Of a stretch of DNA of 64,000 nucleotides, positions 1-7,906 are shown piece after piece. The notes beneath the pieces were generated by a model. The model made no database searches, was not told the DNA's origin, and worked only from the letters and a program-made list of their open reading frames with translations. A program made the position numbers and the translations under genes. The stretch spans positions 124,001 to 188,000 of the forward strand of contig CAWDIB010000006.1 of NCBI GenBank assembly GCA_963802275.1, in the 5' to 3' direction. Positions within the stretch are counted from its first letter, which is position 1. The number at the start of each line of letters is the position of its first letter. The DNA is from CAZMZW01 sp963802275. Lineage in GTDB: Bacteria; Chloroflexota; Anaerolineae; Anaerolineales; Anaerolineaceae.

Positions 1-1
1 T

Positions 2-103
2 AAACGCTTGTCTGAAGTTGACCAGCAAGTCCTCGAGAAATTGATTCTTCATTCAGTGGCAGAGACAAGAAAGAAGTACCCAGAAGTGAGAAAGACGACA
101 TAA
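2..103 (+). CDS. C-terminal tail of an upstream gene (partial)
   Basis: An open frame enters from the left edge and ends at a TAA at 101-103, giving a 33-residue charged, helical tail that ends in PEVRKTT. The next start codon follows only 4 bases later, so it is probably co-transcribed with the cation transporter. Genes in this position are often metal-responsive regulators, but too little is visible to name a family. Confidence 0.5.
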   Translation, partial: KRLSEVDQQVLEKLILHSVAETRKKYPEVRKTT

Positions 104-107
104 AACC

Positions 108-770
108 ATGACAACAAAAGAAGAAACGTTTTCCAATCGCTATTGGCAATATGCCATCTGGCTGGCCCTGTTTACCATCTTCTACAACTTGGCCGAGGGT
201 CTGGTCTCCATCAGCTTCGGTGTCCAGGATGAAGCCCTGACCCTCTTTGGATTCGGCATCGATTCATTCATCGAGGTCGCCTCTGGCTTGGGCATCCTGG
301 CCATGGTGTTGCGCATCCGTGCCAATCCTGATACCCCCCGCTCTCAATTTGAAAAGACTGCTTTGCGTATCACCGGCACCTCGTTCTATCTCCTCGCTGT
401 TGGATTGACAGCTACCGCTATCATCAATCTTGTCACCGGGCACAAGCCCGAAACGACCCTGCCTGGGGTGATCATCTCCCTCGTTTCCATCTCCTTCATG
501 TGGCTGCTGGTGTCAGCCAAGCGCCGTGTCGGGCATGCCCTCCATTCAGCCCCCATCCTGGCCGACGCCAACTGCTCGCTGGTTTGCATTTACATGTCGC
601 TGGTTTTGCTGGCAGCCAGCTTTGTCTACCAGTTGACCGGCTTTGGCTTTATTGACAGTCTCGGCGCCATCGGTTTGATCTATTTCTCGGTCAAGGAAGG
701 CCGTGAGGCTTTTGAAAAAGCCGCCGGTGCTGAAGCATGCAGCTGCGGCGAAGGTTGTGAATGTGAGTGA
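108..770 (+). CDS. CDF-type cation transporter, membrane domain only, Cys-rich tail
   Basis: A 220-residue integral membrane protein with about six hydrophobic segments. It resembles the transmembrane half of cation diffusion facilitators, which export divalent metals such as Zn or Co by proton antiport. Acidic residues suited to a metal site lie in the second segment (Asp52, Glu56) and at Asp153 in the ADANCS stretch. The cytoplasmic ferredoxin-like domain of classical CDF proteins is missing. In its place the protein ends in a Cys-rich tail (Cys211, 213, 217 and 219) that could bind metal. Metal specificity cannot be read from the sequence. It starts 4 bases after the preceding gene and is probably in the same operon. 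Confidence 0.75.
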   Translation: MTTKEETFSNRYWQYAIWLALFTIFYNLAEGLVSISFGVQDEALTLFGFGIDSFIEVASGLGILAMVLRIRANPDTPRSQFEKTALRITGTSFYLLAVGLTATAIINLVTGHKPETTLPGVIISLVSISFMWLLVSAKRRVGHALHSAPILADANCSLVCIYMSLVLLAASFVYQLTGFGFIDSLGAIGLIYFSVKEGREAFEKAAGAEACSCGEGCECE

Positions 771-883
771 ACACACCAAATAAAAGATCATCCGCCTTTG
801 AGTGAGTACAGTACTAATTGCTAAACTTTTCGGTTATACAATAATCATAAGTTGATCCATTTCAGATGAAAGGATTCCTTGTG

Positions 884-1849
884 ATGTCCAAAAAATTTAT
901 TTCAAATTTATGCACATGGTTCCTGCTATTGGTAATGCTTATTACCGGTTGCACACCTGCTCAGCCTGCCGAAAAAATGGAAATAAGCCAATCAGTTGAC
1001 CGGGAAACAAAAGTTCCTTCCGGTGCAGTCAAGATGTATCCAGAAACTGATGTAACCCCCCCGCAGTTGCATTCAGTTGAATTTGAACAGCCTATCCCAA
1101 TTCCCGGCCGGGTCAACACCGCTGGCGGCGAAGATGGCTCGTTCATCTCCGCGGATGGCAATACCCTGTTTTTTTTCTTCACCCCGGATGTGAGTGTGCC
1201 CGTTGAAAAACAGCTCCTCGATGAGGTCACTGGTCTTTATGTTTCCCAGAAGGTGAATGGCTTGTGGAACCAGCCACAGCGCATCCTGCTGCAGGATTCC
1301 GGTAAGTTGGCTTTGGATGGCTGTGAGTTCACCCTCGGCAACCGTATATGGTTTTGCTCCGCCCGCGAAGGCTTTTCCGGCATGAAATGGTTCACAGCGG
1401 ATTTTACCAATGGACGCTGGCAGAATTGGCAATTGGCTGATTTTCCCGAATCGTACCAGGTGGGTGAACTGCATATCTCCGTGGATGGGAAGCAACTTTA
1501 TTTTCATTCTGAGCGGCCGGGTGGCAAGGGCAATATGGATATCTGGAGGTCAACTCTTGTGAATGGCAAATGGCAGGAGCCGGTCAACCTGGAGGCGGTG
1601 AATACTCCCGATTTGGAAGGCTGGCCGGCTCTCAGTCCGGATGAAACTGAATTGTGGTTCTATCGCAATTACAGCATCTGGCGCTCAAAGAAGGTCAATG
1701 GCAGTTGGCAGCCGCCTGAGTTGATCATTTCCCATCTGGCAGGGGAACCAACTCTTGACCGGGAGGGCAATCTGTATTTTGTCCACCATTATTTCAAAGG
1801 CAACAAAATGATTGAGGCGGACATCTACGTGGCCTTTAGGAAAAAATGA
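884..1849 (+). CDS. PD40 (WD40-like beta-propeller) lipoprotein
   Basis: A predicted secreted lipoprotein of 321 residues. An N-terminal hydrophobic segment ends in a lipobox with Cys23 (LITGC), followed by a Pro/Thr-rich linker and repeated strands of the PD40/TolB-propeller type (for example ISADGNTLFF, SVDGKQLYFHSER, LSPDETELWFY). Such propellers usually bind proteins or glycans and have no enzymatic role of their own. The frame also has an ATG at 866, but GAAAGGA at 868-874 sits 9 bases before the ATG at 884, so the downstream start is preferred. It appears monocistronic. The ligand is unknown. Confidence 0.75.
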   Translation: MSKKFISNLCTWFLLLVMLITGCTPAQPAEKMEISQSVDRETKVPSGAVKMYPETDVTPPQLHSVEFEQPIPIPGRVNTAGGEDGSFISADGNTLFFFFTPDVSVPVEKQLLDEVTGLYVSQKVNGLWNQPQRILLQDSGKLALDGCEFTLGNRIWFCSAREGFSGMKWFTADFTNGRWQNWQLADFPESYQVGELHISVDGKQLYFHSERPGGKGNMDIWRSTLVNGKWQEPVNLEAVNTPDLEGWPALSPDETELWFYRNYSIWRSKKVNGSWQPPELIISHLAGEPTLDREGNLYFVHHYFKGNKMIEADIYVAFRKK

Positions 1850-1917
1850 ATATAGCAATATCTGGAAGATAAAAGGTAAATGTAATCAGAAAAAACGGAT
1901 TAAAAGAGGTGAGGAGA

Positions 1918-2304
1918 ATGCAAATCAAATTCGTCAGTGTGTTTGTCAATGACCAGGCATCCGCTCTCAAGTTTTACACCGAAGTGCTTGGATTTAAGAA
2001 GATGGCTGATATCCCCCTGGGCGATTACCGCTGGTTGACCGTGGTTTCCCCTGACGGCATCGCAGGCGTTGAACTGGTGCTGGAACCGTTGGCTTTTGAA
2101 CCTGCCCGCGTCTATCAGAAAGCGCTCTTCGATGCGGGGATACCTGCCACTGCCTTCATTACAATGGACATTCAAGCCGAATACCAGGATCTCAAAGAGC
2201 GCGGCGTGGTTTTTCGCGGCGAACCCCAAGAGAATGATCCGATCACCGCGGTGATATTTGAGGATACCTGCGGGAACCTGATCAATTTGGTTCAACCAGA
2301 ATAA
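1918..2304 (+). CDS. VOC (glyoxalase/bleomycin-resistance fold) protein
   Basis: A 128-residue single-module VOC protein. It starts with the usual beta strand and helix (IKFVSVFVNDQASALKFYTE), and the second half carries the matching strand pattern ending in FEDTCGNLINLVQ. Family members include glyoxalase I, dioxygenases and drug-binding proteins; the Glu in the last strand is often a metal ligand. The substrate cannot be assigned. A GTG at 1909 is in frame, but GAGGTGAGGAG just before the ATG at 1918 is a strong ribosome-binding site and decides the start. Confidence 0.8.
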   Translation: MQIKFVSVFVNDQASALKFYTEVLGFKKMADIPLGDYRWLTVVSPDGIAGVELVLEPLAFEPARVYQKALFDAGIPATAFITMDIQAEYQDLKERGVVFRGEPQENDPITAVIFEDTCGNLINLVQPE

Positions 2305-2369
2305 TCAATCAAGTAAAAACGATTCAAAAAACAATCCTATAATATTAATAACCATGAGATAGAAAAATT

Positions 2370-3290
2370 ATGCAAGCTTTCATAGGCATTACAGACTGGG
2401 ATTGGTATGCACTTCTAAGCGGATTGCTAAATTTGGAAGAAGTCAATTTTTGGCAACCTTCAGGAAATCAACGATTCAAAGCATTGAGACCCGGGGAAAT
2501 GTTTTTATTCAAGCTTCATAGTCCGAATGATTACATAGTGGGTGGAGGTTTTTTCGCATATTCAAGCATATTACCTGTATCTCTTGCTTGGGAAACATTT
2601 GGTTTTGCAAACGGGGCCGGCAGCTATGACGAAATGCGTACTCGGATAGAAAAGTATAGACGCCAAGTTGAGAATAGAATGGTTGATTATTCGATCGGCT
2701 GCATACTCATTGAACAGCCTTTCTTTTTCGAAAAAGCAAATTGGATACCAGCGCCCTATGACTGGAATCGAAATATTGTCCGGGGAAAATCGTATGACCT
2801 GATGATAGAGCCAGGTTTTTCTCTATGGAAAAGGATTCAATCATCAATGGCGGTTCAATATATACCAAATGAGGTTCGAGAGGAATCCCCGAGATATGGA
2901 GAACCTGTTTTAGTTCAGCCCCGCCTTGGACAGGCGTCATTTCGAATTCTAGTTACAGATGCTTATGAGCGGAAATGTACAATAACTAATGAGCGAACAC
3001 TACCCGCATTGGATGTGGCTCATATCAAACCCTATTCTCAAAGTGGACAAAACATTATTTCAAATGGGTTGTTGCTCCGCAAGGATTTGCATGCTTTATT
3101 TGACAAGGGGTACATAACAATTGCCCCCTCAATGGAAATAGAGGTCAGCCGAAAAATTAGAGAAGAATTCGAGAATGGTCGAGATTATTACCACTACCAG
3201 GGCAATCGAATTCGAATGCCAAGAAATATTAATGACCGACCTTCATCAGAATTTCTTGAGTGGCACAACTATAATGTATATTTGGGCTGA
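2370..3290 (+). CDS. HNH endonuclease with N-terminal PUA/EVE-like region (COG3440 type)
   Basis: A 306-residue protein. The C-terminal part (about 195-300) is an HNH_2-type nuclease: AHIKP with His218, then SNGLLLRKDLHALFD with Asn232 and His241, the usual beta-beta-alpha metal active site. The N-terminal 160 residues contain ALRPGEMFLFKLH and YIVGGGFF, which recall PUA-superfamily readers (EVE, ASCH, YTH) that sense modified bases. That likeness is by eye only. The family is known as predicted restriction endonucleases. The gene is visibly more A+T-rich than its neighbours, uses ATA and AGA often, and has no methyltransferase beside it, which suggests horizontal acquisition. TATAAT at 2338-2343 may be its -10 box. 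Confidence 0.75.
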   Translation: MQAFIGITDWDWYALLSGLLNLEEVNFWQPSGNQRFKALRPGEMFLFKLHSPNDYIVGGGFFAYSSILPVSLAWETFGFANGAGSYDEMRTRIEKYRRQVENRMVDYSIGCILIEQPFFFEKANWIPAPYDWNRNIVRGKSYDLMIEPGFSLWKRIQSSMAVQYIPNEVREESPRYGEPVLVQPRLGQASFRILVTDAYERKCTITNERTLPALDVAHIKPYSQSGQNIISNGLLLRKDLHALFDKGYITIAPSMEIEVSRKIREEFENGRDYYHYQGNRIRMPRNINDRPSSEFLEWHNYNVYLG

Positions 3291-3388
3291 TTATTATCGT
3301 TTTTACCATTGGAGATTGACTTAGCACCAGTTAAAATTAAACCGGCAAGTACGTCAGTGCCCCCTCCCCTGGATTACGCAAAATGTCC

Positions 3389-4263
3389 CTAATCTAATTT
3401 GGCCAGCTTCTCACTCACCTCCCATAACTTTTTCCATGTTTCCCGCTTGTAGGAGTTGGCATTCGATTTCACCTGCCGGTTGTTTTCATCCCAATATCCG
3501 CCTGTGATGTCTTCCACCTCCGGGCTGGTGGCCAGGTACACGTAGGTTTCGGCCTGCTTTTCGGGTGTGATGGCCAGGCTGCGTTTCAGGTTGTAGATCT
3601 TGCGCAATGCTACCGGCAAATGTGTCAGGCGTTCATCCGGGATGGCCACGTTGGTCACCCGCACGCAATTGACCGTCACCCCGCTGCCTTTCAACCGTTC
3701 CGCCAGGTCGTAGGTGAACATCACCTGCGCCAGCTTGGCCTGATAGTAGGCATGCTGCCGCTGTATTTCTTCTCCCCGTTCAGGTTGTCAAATTCGATAT
3801 CCAGGAACGGGTAGGCTACCAGGCCTTTGGATGCCACGGTGATGATGCGGCTGGGCGCGCTTTTTTTCATCATCTCCAGCAGGAGGTTGGTCATCAGGAA
3901 CACGCCCACGTGGTTGGTGGCAAATATTGTTTCAATGCCATCCTCGGTCAGCGTGGGTTTGACCAGCGTTTGGTCGAAATTGGCGGCATTGTGGATCAAT
4001 CCATCCAGCCTTTGGTGTTTCTTTTTGAATTCCTTGACAAAAACACGAATGGAATTCATCCGGCTCATGTCCACCAGCATCAATTCGACATTCTTGTTTC
4101 CGCTGGCGGTTTTGATTTCTTGCAGGGCTTTGCTTCCTCTTTCTTCAGACCGGCAGGCGATGATGACATTTGCACCCAATGCAGCTAGCTGGGTGGCAGC
4201 AGCCTTGCCGATCCCGGAATTGGCCCCGGTGATGATGATGGTTTTCGTAAGGGTGGTGTTCAT
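3389..4263 (-). CDS. short-chain dehydrogenase/reductase, one-base frameshift
   Basis: An SDR of the retinol-dehydrogenase-like group, split into two frames. The N-terminal half has the cofactor motif TGANSGIGKAA, the NAA-type motif HNAAN and the catalytic Ser strand IITVASKG. The catalytic Tyr-x3-Lys (YYQAK) lies just past the break and the rest follows in the second frame. Adding one base near 3750 (ATGCC to ATGGCC) restores AYYQAKLAQVMFTYDLAERL and a 291-residue protein of normal length. It would be an NAD(P)H oxidoreductase of unknown substrate. The start at 4263 is chosen because GAGGAG lies 13 bases upstream; the longer frame from 4302 has no such site. The break is probably a sequence error. 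Confidence 0.7.
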
Positions 4264-4470
4264 GGTGATTAATCTACTCCTCGGTTGGATGAATAAGTGC
4301 ATGAAAGTCCATTGATTATAAAGTGAAGTCTTGTTGGCTGAGGGAGTTTGAATGATTTTCCATTTTTATTTCGGTGTTAATGGGACTCTGATAGTTCTTG
4401 TATGATAAATCCACTACAATCTTTGGTGTACATGAACAGTATTCCAATTATTAAGATGAGGCGATTAAAT

Positions 4471-4855
4471 ATGGAAAAAACACTAAAAACGACCAGGTCA
4501 ATTGATGAGTATATTGCCCAATTTCCCGCAGATATTCAAAAGAAACTGAAGGAAATACGGTCGATTATCCATGCTGCAGCACCGGATGCCAGTGAAAAGA
4601 TCAGTTATCAGATGCCGACCTTTTTCCTAAATAAGAATCTGGTGCATTTTGCAGCCTTTAAAGACCACATTGGTTTTTTCCCCACCCCCAGCGGCATTAC
4701 CAGCTTTTGAAGACGAATTGGCGGTATACCGAACATCCAAAGGCACCATGCAGATACCCTTGGATCAACCCATCCCGGCTGACCTGATCACCCGCATCGT
4801 AAAATTCCGGGTCGCTGAGAATATGCAGAAACTGGAAAAGAAAACCAAAAAATAG
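4471..4855 (+). CDS. DUF1801 (YdhG-like) protein, one-base frameshift
   Basis: A small soluble protein of the DUF1801 family. The first frame gives the hallmark region IDEYIAQFPADIQKKLKEIR, then YQMPTFF and IGFFPTPSGI. The second frame gives YRTSKGTMQIPLDQPIP and IVKFRVAENMQ. The T-run at 4705-4708 has one T too many: removing it joins ITSF to EDELAVY and gives 127 residues, the usual length. The family has a frataxin-like fold and no firmly established function. The ATG at 4471 is preceded by GATGAGG; longer starts lack a ribosome-binding site. Confidence 0.7.
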
Positions 4856-4982
4856 AGTTTCTTTTCAGGGTTGATAATAGTTGGCGGGGGGAAATAGCAT
4901 GTGTTAATGCTGATTTTCTTATTCTTCTCTTATACCGGAGGATTGCTGTTTAATTTAGACTGGATGCAGATAAGAGGTAAAA

Positions 4983-5456
4983 ATGCAAAAGATCACTCCA
5001 TTCTTATGGTTCGATACCCAGGCCGAGGAAGCGGTCAATTTATATACGTCCATCTTTCCCAAATCGAAAATTGGCGCTGTCAGCCGTTATAGCGAAAATA
5101 CCCCCGGACCATCTGGTTCGGTGATGACAGTCAGCTTCGCATTGGAAGGGCAGGAATTCATCGCCCTGAATGGCGGACCCGTCTTCAAGTTTAATGAAGC
5201 GGTTTCATTCATCGTCAATTGCGAAACCCAGGCTGAAGTGGAAAAGTATTGGGAAAAACTTTCCGAAGGCGGTGAAAAAGGTCAATGCGGCTGGCTCAAG
5301 GATAAATTTGGTGTTTCCTGGCAGGTTGTGCCCGTCATCCTCGACAAGCTGATGAGCGATCCTGATCCGGTCAAGGCTAACCGCGTGACCCAGGCCATGC
5401 TAAAGATGACCAAATTGGATATTGCCGAACTTCAGAAAGCATATGACCAGGAATAA
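4983..5456 (+). CDS. VOC protein of the PhnB / 3-dmu-9_3-mt family
   Basis: A 157-residue VOC-fold protein of the family once named for 3-demethylubiquinone-9 3-methyltransferase and now usually labelled PhnB-like. Typical features are the N-terminal ITPFLWFDTQAEEAVNLYTS, FKFNEAVSFIVNC in the middle, and GWLKDKFGVSWQVVP, which is a signature of the group. No methyltransferase motif is present, so the historical enzyme name should not be used. AGAGG lies 6 bases before the start. It is the second VOC gene in the first 5 kb, but it belongs to a different branch from the gene at 1918. Confidence 0.85.
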   Translation: MQKITPFLWFDTQAEEAVNLYTSIFPKSKIGAVSRYSENTPGPSGSVMTVSFALEGQEFIALNGGPVFKFNEAVSFIVNCETQAEVEKYWEKLSEGGEKGQCGWLKDKFGVSWQVVPVILDKLMSDPDPVKANRVTQAMLKMTKLDIAELQKAYDQE

Positions 5457-5481
5457 CTTACCGCATAATTGCCAGTAGACA

Positions 5482-5940
5482 ATGGCTGATAACTATTGCC
5501 CTCAATGTGGCGCGCTGATTCGCAATGGCGTGACCTGTGAGGAAGCTTTTCATCAAATGCTCGCTTTGGAATTTGAAGACGAGTCTTTCAATGATATACA
5601 TTTCCTGACCGTCGCAACATACATGATCCAGCACGGTCAATATTCACCCGCCGCCCTGGTTTGGATCGAGGAACGCTTACGGGAATATTTACACGACGGT
5701 GTTTCGACTAGCCGTATCCGCCGGCAGGCAGTCCAACATATGGATGGCAAGCAGCGCAATTGGAAGGTGCTCCGTCAGCCGGATGAACCGCCGCAGGATT
5801 TTATTCCCTGGTCGATCACCATCCAGGAGGTATTTCAATCCTACCAGGATCCGCCTGGTTATTGCCGGGCGGTCAAACACTGGGCGGAAGTGACCCTCAA
5901 CGAGATGCAGCCGTTAATAAAAAAGGATGACGAAAGATGA
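5482..5940 (+). CDS. DUF5946 family protein
   Basis: A 152-residue protein beginning MADNYCPQCGALI, with a Cys-x2-Cys pair at positions 6 and 9 and a further Cys in VTCEEAFHQ, which suggests an N-terminal metal knuckle. The conserved helical region FLTVATYMIQHGQY and the Trp/Pro-rich WSITIQEVF match DUF5946, a family of unknown function. Its stop overlaps the next start (ATGA), so it is translationally coupled to the HEAT-type gene. The preceding VOC gene ends 25 bases upstream and may be in the same transcript. Confidence 0.7.
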   Translation: MADNYCPQCGALIRNGVTCEEAFHQMLALEFEDESFNDIHFLTVATYMIQHGQYSPAALVWIEERLREYLHDGVSTSRIRRQAVQHMDGKQRNWKVLRQPDEPPQDFIPWSITIQEVFQSYQDPPGYCRAVKHWAEVTLNEMQPLIKKDDER

Positions 5941-6499
5941 ACCGAGAGATCAGGACAAAATTCGATCAGCTTTGGTCCCGCGACCGAAATGCCCAGCACC
6001 AGGCCTTTTTATATTTGCTATCGGCTACTGAACAACCGGTGGATTGGGCGTATGAGGTCTGGGATGAGTGCCTTGCCAATCTGAAGCATGCCGACAACCA
6101 CAACCGCGCCATCGCCGCACAGTTGTTGTGCAACCTGGCTAAAAGCGATCCGCAACAACGGATGCTCAAGGATTTTCCCACCCTGCTGGCGTTGACCCGT
6201 GATAAACGTTTTGTCACCGCCCGCCATGCCCTGCAGGCTTTGTGGAAGGTGGCTGCCGCTGGTGAAAAACAAGGGCAATTGTTTTTAGAGGGGCTGTATC
6301 CGCCAGGTTCAGCGATTGCGCTGCGGAGAAGAATGCCACCCTCGTCCGCTATGACATTCTCGAGGGATTCCGCAAGTTGTACGATGTGGTCGGTGATGAA
6401 TCCATCCGTGCAAGGACGTTGGCGCTCATCGCAACGGAAAGCGATTTAAAGTACCGTAAAAAATATTCCACCCTTTGGAAGGGCGCTCCACAAGCTTGA
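5937..6499 (+). CDS. HEAT-repeat-like helical protein, one-base frameshift
   Basis: An all-helical protein with HEAT/armadillo-like pairs (NRAIAAQLLCNLAKSDP, TARHALQALWKVAAAGEK). The frame breaks around 6297-6306. Past that point another frame continues the family with RFSDCAAEKNATLVRYDIL, ESIRARTLALIATESDLKYR and a stop at 6497-6499. Adding one base gives about 187 residues. The start overlaps the end of the DUF5946 gene (ATGA), which implies coupled expression. HEAT proteins are usually scaffolds; no catalytic residues are seen. The break is probably a sequence error. Confidence 0.6.
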
Positions 6500-6526
6500 T
6501 TGGATCGCCCTCCAGTTCCATAAAAT

Positions 6527-7282
6527 TTATTTTCCGGATTTCTCTTTCAATCCTGCCACATACAAACGGATGGCTTGCTTAAGGAATCCAGGCAGGTCAG
6601 CGTGCATGGCGGCCAAATTGGCATGGAATGCCGGGTCGTCGTCATACATTTCGCCCAGTCCCCCCAGGATTTCCACCGTGGGCTCGTAGAAATAGCGCAG
6701 GTGCTGGTGCCATTTGACGATCAAGGTTTGCACCTCTGGGCTGCCGGCTCCTTTTGCCATATGGTTGACGATTTCCTGGTAAATACTGCCACCTTCCTGC
6801 AATATCTCCTTTTTCTTCCCTTCACTGTAGCTTTTCCATAGTTTGATGGATTGGCGGGCGGTATCGCCCCAGCGGGTGATGGCTTCCGCCTCGTACTTTT
6901 TTTCCTCTTCCGGGCTGAATCCTTCAAAGGCTTTTTTGGGGTTCATTTTCATTTCTCCTGTCAGATGCATGATGGTGGAATCGACGGTGTGGATCAGGGT
7001 CTTCAGCCGGCTGATCTTTTCCTCCAGCGCCCGGCGGTGCTTTTGCAGTGCGCTGATTCGCTCAAAATCCGGTTTGTCCAGCACCTGTTTGATCAGCTGC
7101 AGATCAAGACCCATTTCGCGGAAGAACAGGATCTGCTGCAGGCGGAACAACTCTTCGTCGTTGTAGTAGCGGTAGCCGTTGTCACCCACCTTGCAGGGCT
7201 TGAGCAGACCGATCTGGTCGTAATGGTGCAGGGTGCGCACGGTGATGCCGGCCATGTCGGCCAGCTGCTTGATACTATACAC
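6527..7282 (-). CDS. MerR-family regulator with TipAS drug-sensing domain
   Basis: A 251-residue one-component regulator. Residues 1-70 are a MerR winged helix (MYSIKQLADMAGITVRTLHH, YRYYNDEELFRLQQI), residues 75-110 the dimerisation helix, and residues 130-245 a TipAS-like domain (YSEGKKKEI, WHQHLRYFYEPTVEILGGLG, PGFLKQAIRLYVAG). TipA-type proteins bind amphipathic or thiopeptide compounds and activate efflux or sequestration genes. GAGGTG lies 9 bases before the start. Its own promoter has the 19-bp spacer of MerR-controlled promoters, so it is likely autoregulated. No efflux pump is adjacent; the divergent Nudix gene is the nearest possible target. Confidence 0.88.
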   Translation of the reverse strand: MYSIKQLADMAGITVRTLHHYDQIGLLKPCKVGDNGYRYYNDEELFRLQQILFFREMGLDLQLIKQVLDKPDFERISALQKHRRALEEKISRLKTLIHTVDSTIMHLTGEMKMNPKKAFEGFSPEEEKKYEAEAITRWGDTARQSIKLWKSYSEGKKKEILQEGGSIYQEIVNHMAKGAGSPEVQTLIVKWHQHLRYFYEPTVEILGGLGEMYDDDPAFHANLAAMHADLPGFLKQAIRLYVAGLKEKSGK

Positions 7283-7305
7283 AGTTTCACCTCGATTCCG
7301 GACAT

Positions 7306-7338
7306 ATCATAAACCATGACGTAACGTTAATGTCAAGG
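7306..7338 (-). promoter_or_regulatory. MerR-type promoter and operator of the TipAS regulator
   Basis: Reading leftwards on the minus strand there is TTGACA at 7336-7331, a spacer of exactly 19 bases, and TATGAT at 7311-7306. An imperfect dyad covers 7314-7338 (CC-TGAC on one side, GTCA-GG on the other; 8 of 12 pairs match), filling the spacer and the -35 box. A 19-bp spacer with a dyad inside it is the hallmark of promoters that MerR proteins untwist. It sits 24 bases from the MerR-TipAS start codon, which points to autoregulation. Confidence 0.75.
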
Positions 7339-7393
7339 GTTTTGGGCAAAATTCAATGGATATAATCAAAAAATCAATCATTCAGGAGGAAAA

Positions 7394-7816
7394 ATGGACT
7401 ATCCGCGAGTCGGGGTGGCGCTCATCCTTGAAAAAGACGGCAAGGTGCTGCTCGTCCGCCGTAAGGGCGCCCATGGCGAGGGTTCCTGGTCCACACCCGG
7501 CGGGCACTTGGAGTTTGGCGAATCCCCTGAATCCTGCGCCATCCGAGAAACAAAAGAAGAAGTTGGGGTGACTGCCTCAGACCCGAAATTCGCAGCTCTC
7601 ACCAATGATGTATTTAAAAAAGAAGGCAAACACTACATCACCATCTGGATGCGCTCTTACAATTTCACAGGTTTGCCTTATCCTGCTGCCGCGGAGGAGG
7701 TGGCTGAATTGGGCTGGTTCGGTTGGGATAAACTGCCCAGGCCGCTCTTCCTGCCGTTACAAAATTTGCTTAATCGTAACTGTCTGCCACCGGAAACCGG
7801 TTTCAAGAATAAATAG
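7394..7816 (+). CDS. Nudix hydrolase (NUDT15/MTH3-like)
   Basis: A 140-residue Nudix enzyme that hydrolyses nucleoside diphosphates linked to another group. The Nudix box is complete: Gly37, Glu43, Arg51-Glu52, Glu55-Glu56 and Gly58, where the Glu residues bind Mg. PGGHLEFGES and the short single-domain length resemble NUDT15-type nucleotide-pool sanitising enzymes, but the substrate is not certain. AGGAGG lies 6 bases before the ATG, one of the best ribosome-binding sites in the window. It is divergent from the MerR-TipAS gene and could share its control region. Confidence 0.88.
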   Translation: MDYPRVGVALILEKDGKVLLVRRKGAHGEGSWSTPGGHLEFGESPESCAIRETKEEVGVTASDPKFAALTNDVFKKEGKHYITIWMRSYNFTGLPYPAAAEEVAELGWFGWDKLPRPLFLPLQNLLNRNCLPPETGFKNK

Positions 7817-7906
7817 GGATTGGAAATTTTTCAAAGAATTTACAATTTCATCATCTCCAGATGATTATGATCAGTTAAAGTGGGAGAAAACAAAATGGAG
7901 GTTTCC

